From assembly GCA_009838625.1 (NCBI GenBank), contig VXRG01000078.1:1-62643 (forward strand): a DNA stretch of 62,643 bases. The letters are read 5' to 3'. A program made the position numbers and the translations under genes. A model generated the notes under the pieces. The model worked only from the letters and a program-made list of their open reading frames with translations. It searched no databases and was not told where the DNA came from. Shown piece after piece: positions 26,771 to 35,136 of this stretch (its first letter is position 1; each line of letters starts with the position of its first letter). The DNA is from Caldilineaceae bacterium SB0664_bin_27. Its GTDB lineage: Bacteria; Chloroflexota; Anaerolineae; Caldilineales; Caldilineaceae.

Positions 26771-28132
26771 ATGAGACTTTCCCCGAATTTCCACCTGAAG
26801 GCTCGACGCGTCGCTATTGTCTTTGTCATTCTGGTGCTGACAGGACTGTTGGGCGCGTGCGGTCGGGACAGAGAGGAAGAGTTCCTGTTCGCACCGGACA
26901 GCCCGCCGGTTACACTCACATATGTAGGGCCTGGAAACTCCGTCTTCAACGAGCCGGAGCAGGTAGCCATTGACCGTTTTCAGGAACTCGCGCCCAGTAT
27001 ACAGATCGACCGCCGCTCCTATGCATTCAGTGCCACCAACTATCTGCTGGACACGCCGCCACCCGACGTGATTCTGATGTGGGACGGCAATGAACTGCGC
27101 AGCGCGGCTGCCCTAGGGTTGCTGTCCGACGTCTCTGACGTCTGGACCGAGGGCAACTTCACCGAAGCGTACGGCAGGCGGTTCCGAGATATGAGCCGAT
27201 TCGACGGCACGCTGCGATGGGTACCTGCCGGCTTCAACTGGACGGGATTCTATTACAACAGGGAAGTTTTCGAACAGTTCGGCTTCACGCCGCCGGCTAC
27301 ATGGGAGGAGTTTGAACTGATCTGCGACACGCTGCTGGCCAACGGCATTACTCCCTTGTCACTGGCAGGTCAGAACCCGTTCATCAGCATGCTGTGGTTC
27401 GATTATCTGAATTTGCGGCTGAACGGCCCGGAATTCCACCGCGAACTGATGGCGGGGCGAGTGGACTTCAACGATGTACGAGTTGCTCAAGTGTGGGAAT
27501 ACTGGATGTCGCTACTGGATCGCGGCTACTTCGTAGAAAGGCCGGGCAGCACGTCGGAGATGAACAGCATGACCGCACTGATCCGAGGGGACGGCGACAG
27601 TCCACTCTCCTGGGAGAAAGCGGTGATGGCCCTGGCGCCGCAGTTCAGCCTTGGCGACCTGCCTCCGGTATTTGCCGAGGAACTCGACTTTTTTCAGTTC
27701 CCTCGGATTGATCCAAACATCCCAATTGGAGAGGTCTCAATCGTTTTCGGCTACGTGATTCCTGCCGATGCGCTGTACCGGGCCGAAGCAGGCGCTTTCG
27801 TGGGCTTCATGGGTTCGGCGGCAGCGCAGGAGTTGCAACTCGCACGCCTCGGGGACTCAGAAACGAATATCGGCTATGTACCGGTTCACCGTGAGCTTGA
27901 GCGGGACCTTCTCTCGGCTGCGGCGGAGAAAGGGGACGAGGTCGTAACCGGCGCCGACGATATCAACGCTCCTCTGTTCCTCGTGCTTCCCGACAGCTTG
28001 AGGGCCAGCTTCAACCAGGTTTTGAGAAGACTGTTTCTGGCAAGCAGTAACCCCTTGGAGGTCGCCGAAATACAGATGATATTGGAGGAAGGGCGCCAGA
28101 GAGCAGTTCAGAACGGAGAGTTTCCACAGTAG
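26771..28132 (+). CDS. extracellular solute-binding lipoprotein (sugar ABC type)
   Basis: This is a 453-residue secreted lipoprotein of the family 1 solute-binding proteins. The start at 26771 is supported by AAGGA upstream and by the signal: a basic N-terminus, a hydrophobic core and lipobox LGAC. The mature part shows the family pattern: EQVAIDRFQEL near the start, PPDVILMWDGNEL, then VPAGFNWTGFYYNREVF with FGFTPPATWEEFE. It would bind an oligosaccharide or other solute for an ABC importer, but no permease or ATPase genes are adjacent, so it is an orphan. The frame is open for 100 codons further upstream, but that part overlaps the preceding gene and has no signal. Confidence 0.88.
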   Translation: MRLSPNFHLKARRVAIVFVILVLTGLLGACGRDREEEFLFAPDSPPVTLTYVGPGNSVFNEPEQVAIDRFQELAPSIQIDRRSYAFSATNYLLDTPPPDVILMWDGNELRSAAALGLLSDVSDVWTEGNFTEAYGRRFRDMSRFDGTLRWVPAGFNWTGFYYNREVFEQFGFTPPATWEEFELICDTLLANGITPLSLAGQNPFISMLWFDYLNLRLNGPEFHRELMAGRVDFNDVRVAQVWEYWMSLLDRGYFVERPGSTSEMNSMTALIRGDGDSPLSWEKAVMALAPQFSLGDLPPVFAEELDFFQFPRIDPNIPIGEVSIVFGYVIPADALYRAEAGAFVGFMGSAAAQELQLARLGDSETNIGYVPVHRELERDLLSAAAEKGDEVVTGADDINAPLFLVLPDSLRASFNQVLRRLFLASSNPLEVAEIQMILEEGRQRAVQNGEFPQ

Positions 28133-28158
28133 AACTCGTCTCTCGTCTTCGGCGCCCC

Positions 28159-28181
28159 GGATTCCTGCGTACCAGGAGTCC
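28159..28181. terminator. inverted repeat between convergent genes, possible terminator
   Basis: A 9-bp stem (28159-28167 with 28173-28181, one G-T pair) with a 5-nt loop lies between the convergent lipoprotein and PhyH genes. It lacks a T tract on either side, so it is a weak candidate. Confidence 0.3.
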
Positions 28182-28185
28182 TGAA

Positions 28186-28974
28186 TCAGGTCGCAAGCGC
28201 TTCTTCTGCCTGACTATCCATAGCCTCCCGAATGCCGGGCCACTCCCGCCAGATATCGGTGTAGCCGGCCTTTTCGTTGCCCTCCACCTCTTTGTGCCGC
28301 AGTCGACTGATAACAGCCTGGCGAACGTTGGGCGATGCGTTGGGTCCGCCTGTGTGGAACATAAGGTAGTGGGCAAGAATCAGGTCGCCAGCCTCTGCGG
28401 TGACCATAACGGGTCCCTCCGGCAGGGGAACATCGGGCCTGCCGTTGACCAGTACTTCATGGCCGTTTGCCTTGAAATAGGTCTCGAAGGCCCGGTGTGA
28501 TTTGGGCCAGACCGTGAAGTTGCCAGCATTCGTTTCGAGCAGGTCTTCCAAATAGACGACTGCGAAGGCAGTGAATCCGCGATTGTAGTACCCTTTGGGC
28601 ATGCCGTTTGTACCGCTGCCGATGCCGTCTATGTGGCCGCGCGGCTCCGGGGCATCTTCGCCCAACGGGAGCGGAAAACGGGGATACGGTTTGGCCTGAA
28701 CGACGGGCAGGACGTTGCCCGCGCCCATCAGTTCCTCGGCGATTTCAATTACAGGCGACTTGTTGAACAGGTCCAGAATGACTGGCGCCCGCAGCAGCTC
28801 GGCGCAGAAGAAAGCGGAACGATTGTTTTCCATGTCTTCGCCGCCGAGTCCTACCTCACCGATGGAGTGATTTACGGCGCGCAGCGCTTCATTGATCAGC
28901 ACTTTGGGGACGACGCCTGGTATCTTCACGTAGCCCTCTTCAAAGAACTGGCGCTTCTGGGCAAGAGTTAACAT
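28186..28974 (-). CDS. phytanoyl-CoA dioxygenase (PhyH) family protein
   Basis: This is a 262-residue PhyH-family oxygenase. The Fe(II) triad is H114/D116 in RGHIDG and distal H207 in LMFHTGGPN; R218 in NVRQAV likely holds 2-oxoglutarate. The start at 28974 (MLTLAQK) follows CAGGAGAAACC; an in-frame ATG six codons upstream is less well placed. The protein is distinct from the other four PhyH members of the window. It stands alone on the minus strand, with no obvious partner, between the solute-binding lipoprotein (convergent) and the SDR gene (divergent). Confidence 0.87.
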   Translation of the reverse strand: MLTLAQKRQFFEEGYVKIPGVVPKVLINEALRAVNHSIGEVGLGGEDMENNRSAFFCAELLRAPVILDLFNKSPVIEIAEELMGAGNVLPVVQAKPYPRFPLPLGEDAPEPRGHIDGIGSGTNGMPKGYYNRGFTAFAVVYLEDLLETNAGNFTVWPKSHRAFETYFKANGHEVLVNGRPDVPLPEGPVMVTAEAGDLILAHYLMFHTGGPNASPNVRQAVISRLRHKEVEGNEKAGYTDIWREWPGIREAMDSQAEEALAT

Positions 28975-29197
28975 TGGTTTCTCCTGACTCAAATGAAATG
29001 AACTGAGGTTAGCGAAATCCTACACAAATCGGGGGAGAAGGTCAACCGCGCCCAGCGCCGGAATGAGAGTTTTTGGGGCTGATCGGACCTATTGATGCCG
29101 CGTTTATGGCGCCTTCGATTGGAGGTGCAAGGCCGCTGTACTATTATATTTGGGAAGCGCTGCATAACTCAAAGTCAGGGTAAGGAGGTAACCTGCG

Positions 29198-30010
29198 GTG
29201 CAGGAACGAGCCCCAGAACTCTCGAGCGCGTTAAGATTTGCGGGCAAAGTTGCCCTCATAACCGGCGGCAGCCGGGGTATCGGCGCGGGGATATCTGAGC
29301 GTTTTGCACAGGCAGGCGCTTCTGTGGCCATTAGCTACGTGCGAGCGGAGTCGGCGGCCGAGGAGGTCGCTGGACGGATTCGAGTTGCCGGCGGACAGGC
29401 ACTGGCGATACGGGCCGACGTTTCCCGGGTGGAGGATGTGGAAGGGTTGGTTTCGCAGACGATGGAACGGTTCGGACGGCTGGACGTACTGGTCAATAAT
29501 GCAGGCGTCTATCCTCTGTCGCCTCTGCTGGACATGGCTGACCGCGAATGGGAGCAGGTGTTGGCGGCCAACCTGACGGGCACTCACTACTGTACGCAAC
29601 GCGCTGCGCGGGCGATGATCGAGCTGACTACGGGACGGGACAATGGCAAGAGCAGCGGCTCGATCATTAACATCTCTTCGATCGAAGCCGCATCGACTGC
29701 CTTTGCGCACAGTCACTACACTGCCGCCAAAGCCGGGGTAGAGCAGTACACGAGAAACGCAGCCCTGGAGCTGGGAGGAGCGGGGATCAGAGTCAATGCG
29801 GTCGCGCCGGGGCTCATCGATCGCCCAGGACTGGCGCAGGCATGGCCAGACGGGGTGAAGCGCTGGATGGATCGCGTGCCCCTTGCGCGGCTCGGAACAC
29901 CCGAAGACATCGCCGACGCGTGCCTGTTTCTGGCGTCCCCCCTCGCCCGCTGGATTACAGGCGTCACGCTGACCGTCGATGGGGGCGTCCTTGCGGCGCC
30001 TGCATTCTAG
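29198..30010 (+). CDS. short-chain dehydrogenase/reductase (SDR)
   Basis: This is a 270-residue classical SDR. The cofactor motif is TGGSRGIGAG, with DVSRVEDV for the adenine-binding Asp and NNAGVY. The catalytic set is S in NISSIEAAS, then Y and K in HYTAAKAG, and the C-terminal VTLTVDGGVL closes the fold. It oxidises or reduces an alcohol/carbonyl pair with NAD(P); the substrate is unknown. Translation starts at a GTG (29198) with a strong AAGGAGGT site. It heads a likely three-gene unit with the cupin (6 bp downstream) and the VOC protein. Confidence 0.9.
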   Translation: MQERAPELSSALRFAGKVALITGGSRGIGAGISERFAQAGASVAISYVRAESAAEEVAGRIRVAGGQALAIRADVSRVEDVEGLVSQTMERFGRLDVLVNNAGVYPLSPLLDMADREWEQVLAANLTGTHYCTQRAARAMIELTTGRDNGKSSGSIINISSIEAASTAFAHSHYTAAKAGVEQYTRNAALELGGAGIRVNAVAPGLIDRPGLAQAWPDGVKRWMDRVPLARLGTPEDIADACLFLASPLARWITGVTLTVDGGVLAAPAF

Positions 30011-30016
30011 AAAACC

Positions 30017-30541
30017 ATGCAAGCAGTTGACGACCTTGCGGCGGCCGACATTATCAGACTCCTTGACCTGAAACCACTGCCGGTTGAGGGAGGCTACTTT
30101 CGTGAAACCTATTCCGCCGACCTACTGCTTCCTGCCAGCGTCCTGCCCCCCTCGATCAGATCGGAACGGCCGGCCAAGTCGGTAATCCTATACCTTTTGA
30201 CTGCTGAAACACAGTCGCGTTTGCACAGGCTGGAGACTGATGAGGCGTGGCATTTTTATTTGGGTGATGGGGTTGATCTGCATGTGTTTGGGACTGGTTT
30301 TGACTACGCGAATATCAAGCTGGGGCATGACCTCCTGCAAGGTCAGACCGTCCAGACTGTCGTCCCTGCACAGAGCTGGTTTGGCGCACGTTTGCAGAGT
30401 GGCGAGCGTTGGGCCTTGATGGGCTGCTCCCTGGCCCCGGCCTACAGCGATGAAGACTTTTCGCTTCCTAACGACGCGGAATTTGGGGACTTGCTGACCC
30501 GTTTCCCCCGCCAAAGTGCAGTTCTCCATGAGTTGCGCTGA
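30017..30541 (+). CDS. DUF985 / cupin_5 family protein
   Basis: This is a 174-residue cupin-like protein of the DUF985 family. Typical features are the N-terminal LKPLPVEGGYFRETY, the SRLHRLETDEAWHFYLGD cupin core with likely metal-binding His and Glu, and LMGCSLAPAYSDEDF at the end. The family is sugar-epimerase-like or of unknown enzymology; many members sit near central carbon genes. It starts 6 bp after the SDR stop, so it is co-transcribed. Its function is unknown beyond the fold. Confidence 0.88.
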   Translation: MQAVDDLAAADIIRLLDLKPLPVEGGYFRETYSADLLLPASVLPPSIRSERPAKSVILYLLTAETQSRLHRLETDEAWHFYLGDGVDLHVFGTGFDYANIKLGHDLLQGQTVQTVVPAQSWFGARLQSGERWALMGCSLAPAYSDEDFSLPNDAEFGDLLTRFPRQSAVLHELR

Positions 30542-30584
30542 AAAAACTTGGATTGAACCATCAGCCAGCGAGGAGTTTCCCGCT

Positions 30585-30947
30585 ATGCGTCCGCTCGTCG
30601 AACTAGCCTTTTTCACGGAAGATGTGCCTGCGCTCGTTACGTTTTACGAGGAGCTGCTTGGAGGTTCTCCGGCCCATCAGTCGGAGCAGATGGCGCTGTT
30701 CCAGTTGGACGGGCTGCACATCTTGATACATCACCGCGAGCCACAAGACTCCGAATACGAAACTGGCGCTGAAGGTCCTCCCAATGAAGACCACTTCGCC
30801 ATTGGGGTGAAGGCGCTGGACAGCGCATGGGACGGCAGCAGCCTCAAAAACCGCCCCGCCGCGATCGCGCCGGCCACGTACCCTTGGGGGCGGTCGGCGT
30901 ATCTGCGCGATCCTGACGGGCGTCTTGTCGAGATTCAGGAGAGCTGA
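30585..30947 (+). CDS. VOC (glyoxalase / bleomycin-resistance) superfamily protein
   Basis: This is a 120-residue VOC-fold protein with one glyoxalase-type module pair: VELAFFTEDVPALVTFYEELLG at the N-terminus, HILIHH in the middle, EDHFAIGV, and the closing LRDPDGRLVEIQE. Such proteins bind a divalent metal and act as lyases, dioxygenases or antibiotic binders; which is unknown. The ATG at 30585 has GAGGAG upstream and avoids the 26-bp overlap that the earlier start at 30516 would give. It is the last gene of the SDR-cupin-VOC unit. Confidence 0.83.
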   Translation: MRPLVELAFFTEDVPALVTFYEELLGGSPAHQSEQMALFQLDGLHILIHHREPQDSEYETGAEGPPNEDHFAIGVKALDSAWDGSSLKNRPAAIAPATYPWGRSAYLRDPDGRLVEIQES

Positions 30948-31113
30948 GGGCGGAATTCCGCCCGCTTTGTCGCGATTGGCCGGCCGCGGGAGGTCACTTC
31001 TGAACAGATCAAACGCAACTTCAAGTCGCATTCTGCCGACTTCAGTCAGGTTGGTGTCCCGATAATCCAGCACTTTTGCTGTCAGTCCTTTGTGTGATAG
31101 AGTGCCCTTGAAT

Positions 31114-31141
31114 TAGACAGTCCTCGCTTGCGACGTATAGC
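31114..31141 (+). promoter_or_regulatory. candidate promoter of a short leader or small-RNA transcript
   Basis: TAGACA (31114-31119) and TATAGC (31136-31141) are separated by 16 bp, the first hexamer matching consensus at five of six positions. A small inverted repeat (GCTTGC with GCAAGC) overlaps the -10 region. The putative transcript would run to the terminator at 31342-31375. Confidence 0.45.
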
Positions 31142-31175
31142 AAGCTTCTTCTTCACGAGAACTCAGCGAAAGGAG

Positions 31176-31237
31176 GCTCCATATGAGAACGGTGAACATG
31201 ACAGTGAGCGTTAAGGGTGACTGCCTGCATATGGAGC
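31176..31237 (+). promoter_or_regulatory. inverted repeat that can mask a start codon
   Basis: GCTCCATATG (31176-31185) and its exact reverse complement CATATGGAGC (31228-31237) form a perfect 10-bp stem with a 42-nt loop. The left arm contains the ATG at 31183-31185 and abuts the ribosome site AAAGGAGG (just upstream); the right arm is near the end of the small ORF. The layout would hide the start codon until a ribosome or ligand opens it. Confidence 0.5.
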
Positions 31238-31245
31238 GCAGCTAG
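31183..31245 (+). CDS. candidate small ORF / leader peptide (20 residues)
   Basis: An ideal ribosome site (AAAGGAGG) lies 7 nt before an ATG that opens a 20-codon frame ending in TAG. The peptide is MRTVNMTVSVKGDCLHMERS. It is too short for family assignment and has no signal sequence. Its start codon and late codons form a perfect 10-bp inverted repeat, and the putative transcript continues through about 130 nt to a terminator before the RIO kinase gene, so translation and transcription read-through may be linked. It may instead be a chance ORF in a structured small RNA. Confidence 0.4.
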   Translation: MRTVNMTVSVKGDCLHMERS

Positions 31246-31341
31246 CTGATTCTCTGGCGACGCCCGTAGGGATACCAACTCCGTGCGAGCCGTCTGAAGT
31301 AAACTTCGCCTAGCTAACTAGCATCCCGCCCCTCTTTTCCG

Positions 31342-31375
31342 AGGCTGCCGGCGTTACCAGACCGCGGCCTTTTTT
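31342..31375 (+). terminator. intrinsic terminator-like hairpin
   Basis: The stem AGGCTGC (31342-31348) with GCGGCCT (31364-31370) has seven pairs including one G-U and a 15-nt loop, then a run of six T (31370-31375). It would end the short transcript that begins near 31150, or act as an attenuator ahead of the RIO kinase gene. Confidence 0.5.
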
Positions 31376-31455
31376 GATCCCGCCAATTGAATCTCAGTGC
31401 GACTTGCCGTCGTTGCTGCGGACAATAGAAGGCACATCGAGAACACGGGCCGCGC

Positions 31456-32703
31456 GTGTGTAGAGTTCGACGCGTCTTGAATGCTGCAGTCGCCTCCTCT
31501 CACCGGCAGAGCGAGGGAGGCATCAAGGGTTATCGACTCGAGGCCTCGAGCCCCAGATCAAGGACTGGTGAAGAATTGAAAGAGCAAGAAGAAAGAGACA
31601 GCGACAATAGGGATCAGTCTCAGAACGACGACGACAGTTCGCTGCAGGATTCTGATTTGAGGTGGGAAGAAGAACAGGCAGAACTGGAATACTACGAGAG
31701 GAAGTTTCGGCTGGCCGAACCCTCGTTTCCTTTGGCACGAGAACCGAAAAACGAACGACAGCGGTTCGAAATGCACCGCGCCGAGGTTCAGCAAGTTGCG
31801 GAAGTTGCGGACCTGGAGAGCATTTGGGACATCACTTACACGCCGGCGCGTTTTGAAGGTGTGTTTCTCAAGACTTCGTTGAGGCCCTTTTATCTGCAGG
31901 ACCAGATTGTTGACGTAATGGCCCAGGTGAAGGGAGGAAAGGAGGCAAACGTCTATCTGTGCAGGGCACACTCTTCCGTCGGAGTAGAATGGATCGCAGC
32001 CAAAGTCTACCGCCCCCGCCAGTTCCGGAACCTTCGCAATGACGCCATGTACAGAGAGGGCAGGCATTTCCTGACAGCGGAAGACGGGCGGCCCCAGGCC
32101 GTCAATCCGCGCGACGACCGGACAAAGAGAGCCGTCGAAAAGAAGTCGGTCTTTGGAGTGCAGGTTCGCCATACATCCTGGCTGATGTACGAGTTCTCCG
32201 CCTTACAGACCCTTTACGAAGCCGGAGTGCCGGTGCCGAAACCCTATGGGGTGGGCGACAACGCGATTCTTGTGGAGTATATCGGCGACGAACAGGTGGC
32301 GGCGCCGACCCTCCACGAAACGCGTCTGGAGGACGATGAGGCCGGTCCCCTCTTTGACAGAACATTGAAGAGCATCGCCGTCATGCTGGAAAATGGCCTC
32401 GCACACGGCGACCTGTCAGCCTACAATATCCTCTACTGGCAGGGCGAGATCAAGTTGATCGACTTTCCGCAGGTCATTGACATTCATGCCAACCGGAGCG
32501 CGCATTCCGTTCTGAAGAGGGATGTGGAGCGGGTCTGCCAGTACTTCCGTCGCTACGGAATCCGAGTGGACCACAGCGCCATGGCAGAAGATTTGTGGGA
32601 AAGATACGCCGCGCATGATCCCGACGATCTGTCCGCCGATATTTCGAGACTCCTCAGTACCGAGGCAGAAGAGGATTTCGAAGAGGGAGAAGACCAGGAA
32701 TAG
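31456..32703 (+). CDS. RIO-family serine/threonine kinase
   Basis: This protein of up to 415 residues has a C-terminal RIO kinase domain. Kinase motifs are the GKEANVY glycine-rich loop (161-167), K183 in AAKVYR, the catalytic HGDLSAYN (D319) and the metal-binding DFPQ (D336), plus the long RIO flexible loop around 200-240. The first 130 residues are charged, low-complexity, and include a poly-acidic/Gln run; the last 15 residues are also very acidic. RIO kinases are universal in archaea and eukaryotes, where they work in ribosome maturation, and occur patchily in bacteria. No canonical ribosome site precedes the GTG at 31456; a TTG at 31576 with AAGGA upstream is a good alternative. The start is therefore uncertain. 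Confidence 0.85.
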   Translation: MCRVRRVLNAAVASSHRQSEGGIKGYRLEASSPRSRTGEELKEQEERDSDNRDQSQNDDDSSLQDSDLRWEEEQAELEYYERKFRLAEPSFPLAREPKNERQRFEMHRAEVQQVAEVADLESIWDITYTPARFEGVFLKTSLRPFYLQDQIVDVMAQVKGGKEANVYLCRAHSSVGVEWIAAKVYRPRQFRNLRNDAMYREGRHFLTAEDGRPQAVNPRDDRTKRAVEKKSVFGVQVRHTSWLMYEFSALQTLYEAGVPVPKPYGVGDNAILVEYIGDEQVAAPTLHETRLEDDEAGPLFDRTLKSIAVMLENGLAHGDLSAYNILYWQGEIKLIDFPQVIDIHANRSAHSVLKRDVERVCQYFRRYGIRVDHSAMAEDLWERYAAHDPDDLSADISRLLSTEAEEDFEEGEDQE

Positions 32704-32733
32704 GTAAAGGCAGGACTTTTCTGAGCGCCTATT

Positions 32734-35136
32734 TCACCACGGCAGGCGCCGAATATCCCGGCGCATGGCCCGCCAGAGTTCGGCGGCGCGGTCGAGCGCG
32801 GCAGGACGGAGGGTAGACGTTCCGTAGCGCTCCTGGCTGACGGCCGAAGTCAGACCGATCACATTTCGCGTCAGCCTGCGGCGCCGTTCCGGTTCGGACT
32901 CATGATCGGCCAGATGGGCCGACAGGCCGCGGCCATATTCCAGCTCCGTCTGATGCGGTTGGTGGGGCCTACCGATACGCCTGCCCCACGCCAGCAGCCC
33001 GAGCCAAGGGTCTTGCGGCCTGCGTTCCAGCCAGCTCGCCAACAGATACAGGAGGCCCGCCAGCGGCAGCAGCCAGAACAGCAACTGCCAGTTCCAGGTG
33101 CGCTCGTCTGCGGTCGCTTCTTCAGCCGTCTCGGTGCGCGCCGATCTCGTGAAGCTGTCCGGTATGGCCTGTAGAGATGCCTGCCTTCTGAGTGATGGTC
33201 TGCCTGCCGTCGGCTCGAAGGGGACCCATCCGATTTCCGGGAGGTAGACCTCAGGCCAGGAGTGAGCTTCCGCCTCCGTTATGGTCCACTCGCCTGCTTC
33301 AAGGTCCCAGTAGCCGCCGATGTGGCCTGTGGCAAATCGCGTGGGCAGCCCGTTTAGACGAGCCAGAACTGCAAAGGCGGTGGTGTAGTAGTCACAATAA
33401 CCTTCCTGCAGATCAAAGAGGAAAAAGTCGGCGACTTCGGAGCCCGGAGGAGGGCCGGGAACCTCCAGATTGTATACGATTCCCCGCAGATGGGTTTCGA
33501 TGGATTCGGCAATGGCAAATGGGCCTGGCTGGCCAGCGGCGAGTCTCTCAGCCAGTTCTTGCGTGCGCGGGGTTATGGAATCCGGCAACCTCAGATGGGG
33601 GAGCATCTCGGGCGGCAGCTGCGCCGACCCGCTGCCCCAGGCAGGCAGAGCGAGCAGACTCTCCGCGGACATTGCCGGTATGAATGATATGACTTCGAAG
33701 CGGTCTACCGGACCGATACCCGACCAGACGGTCACCAGGTCGTCTTCAGAACGCCGCTCCAATGCGTATTCCGTGCGAAACTCTGCCGGTTCGCCGGCCG
33801 CGGGCAGCACCGCGGTCGGCGCGGTCAAGCGTACCCGCTGTGTCAGAGCGACGCGGCCGGGCCACTCTTCTTCGCTGCGCCATGCTCTGTTGGCGTCGTA
33901 GGCTGGGTCCCTCTCCTGGCCGCTGTTGTTCCAGCCCCGTCCATCGTAGTTGACAAAGGTGCCCCGGCGCATGTAGAGCCGCGGGGGCATGTCGCCCATT
34001 TCCGTCACGGCGCCAAAAGGATAGTTCGTAGAGACGCGCATCACTTCGTACCTGCCCAGCTCTGCTCCGCCTTCAAGAAGGAAGCGGTTTGGCAGACCAC
34101 TTCCCAGCCTGCCCAGCCCTCTCCTGCCTCCCTTGAGGTCCGGAAACATGCGCTCAGTGACATTGTCTACGGAGTCGTAGACCGGTGTCATTGTCTGGTA
34201 GACCCGATAGGCAATTGGCGAGATCACGACATTTGGCATGAAGGCAGCAACGAGCCCTATCAGCACTGCACCTGCGCCGACCGACAGCAGCCGGTCCGTC
34301 AGCAGCATGGGGCTGAAATCCATCCTGTGACGGGTCCAGCTTCTTTCCAGGCGCTGCTGGTCGAGGAGTACGTGCAGAAGAAGAGTGGCAGCAAAACCAA
34401 CCAGTATAAGGAGGCGGCCCTGCCGTCCATAGAACAGGAATGTCGCCAGCACCCAGAGCGCGGGCGCGCCAACAATGAGACCGTTCCGCGTTGAAAGCGC
34501 GAGCAGCGCAGTTGCGCCTCCCAGTAACCACAGCACGACGCCAAACAGGGACAGAAAGACAAAGTCGTCCTGGTAGGCGCCGCCTGCTTCCACACCGCGC
34601 GCCCAGTCCGAGTAGCGCAGAGCCAAGCCGTTCAGATCAATTTCTACCCCCTCGACCAGCGCAAGCAGATCGTTTGCGATCGCTGCCCGCCACAGATCGA
34701 ATGGGCCGGGAATCCAGTGCACAAGTACCTGCGAGACGATCAGCACCCCCAGGCCGACCCAGAACAGAGTACCCAAGCCGTAGACTGCGAACACAAGCAG
34801 GCCGCCCAGCAGCCTCCTGTTTGGCAAAGTCGAGGGGCTTCCTGTTTCTGAATCTTGATCGTCAGCCGGGGAAAGCATGCGTGAGGCCGATCTTCGCAGC
34901 CGGCCAACCAGCCACCACCCGCTCAGGAGGCCGAAGAAAGATGCCCACTCGAGACTGACGCTGACGCGACGCAGGTCAATCCACTCGGCTTCGCGAATGG
35001 CGATGGCGGGCAGGAGAGCCAACATGAGGGCGAGCACCAGGACCAACCAGCCCAGAGTAGGACGGTAATGCTCTGCAATGGAGAGCAGGAACCGTACTGC
35101 CACATGTCTTTCGTCCAGGCTGCTGACGGCGTTCAC
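32734..35136 (-). CDS. transglutaminase-like membrane protein (TgpA/DUF3488 type)
   Basis: This is an 800-residue protein. The first about 330 residues hold several membrane helices (DUF3488-like), followed by a periplasmic/extracellular stretch. The transglutaminase-like core comes late: the Cys in EGYCDYYTTAF, the His in EAEAHSWPEVY and the Asp-position segment WVPFEPT. A last helix (LLFWLLPLAGLLYLLAS) and a DUF4129-like tail close it. TgpA-type proteins act on envelope proteins in Pseudomonas, where they are essential. The GTG start overlaps the stop of the DUF58 gene by 4 bp (GTGA), so the two are translated together. Confidence 0.87.
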   Translation of the reverse strand: MNAVSSLDERHVAVRFLLSIAEHYRPTLGWLVLVLALMLALLPAIAIREAEWIDLRRVSVSLEWASFFGLLSGWWLVGRLRRSASRMLSPADDQDSETGSPSTLPNRRLLGGLLVFAVYGLGTLFWVGLGVLIVSQVLVHWIPGPFDLWRAAIANDLLALVEGVEIDLNGLALRYSDWARGVEAGGAYQDDFVFLSLFGVVLWLLGGATALLALSTRNGLIVGAPALWVLATFLFYGRQGRLLILVGFAATLLLHVLLDQQRLERSWTRHRMDFSPMLLTDRLLSVGAGAVLIGLVAAFMPNVVISPIAYRVYQTMTPVYDSVDNVTERMFPDLKGGRRGLGRLGSGLPNRFLLEGGAELGRYEVMRVSTNYPFGAVTEMGDMPPRLYMRRGTFVNYDGRGWNNSGQERDPAYDANRAWRSEEEWPGRVALTQRVRLTAPTAVLPAAGEPAEFRTEYALERRSEDDLVTVWSGIGPVDRFEVISFIPAMSAESLLALPAWGSGSAQLPPEMLPHLRLPDSITPRTQELAERLAAGQPGPFAIAESIETHLRGIVYNLEVPGPPPGSEVADFFLFDLQEGYCDYYTTAFAVLARLNGLPTRFATGHIGGYWDLEAGEWTITEAEAHSWPEVYLPEIGWVPFEPTAGRPSLRRQASLQAIPDSFTRSARTETAEEATADERTWNWQLLFWLLPLAGLLYLLASWLERRPQDPWLGLLAWGRRIGRPHQPHQTELEYGRGLSAHLADHESEPERRRRLTRNVIGLTSAVSQERYGTSTLRPAALDRAAELWRAMRRDIRRLPW

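Noticed and set aside
31228..31237. The CATATG palindrome alone as a restriction-type coincidence
   Set aside because: The match extends to 10 bp on both sides of the palindrome core and joins a ribosome-site start codon, so I kept it as a candidate, not a chance 6-mer.
31140..31376. Short transcript as tmRNA, 6S RNA, SRP RNA or RNase P RNA
   Set aside because: None of the conserved sequence blocks of these RNAs was seen (no tRNA-like ends, no GGUGC...SRP loop, no RNase P core).
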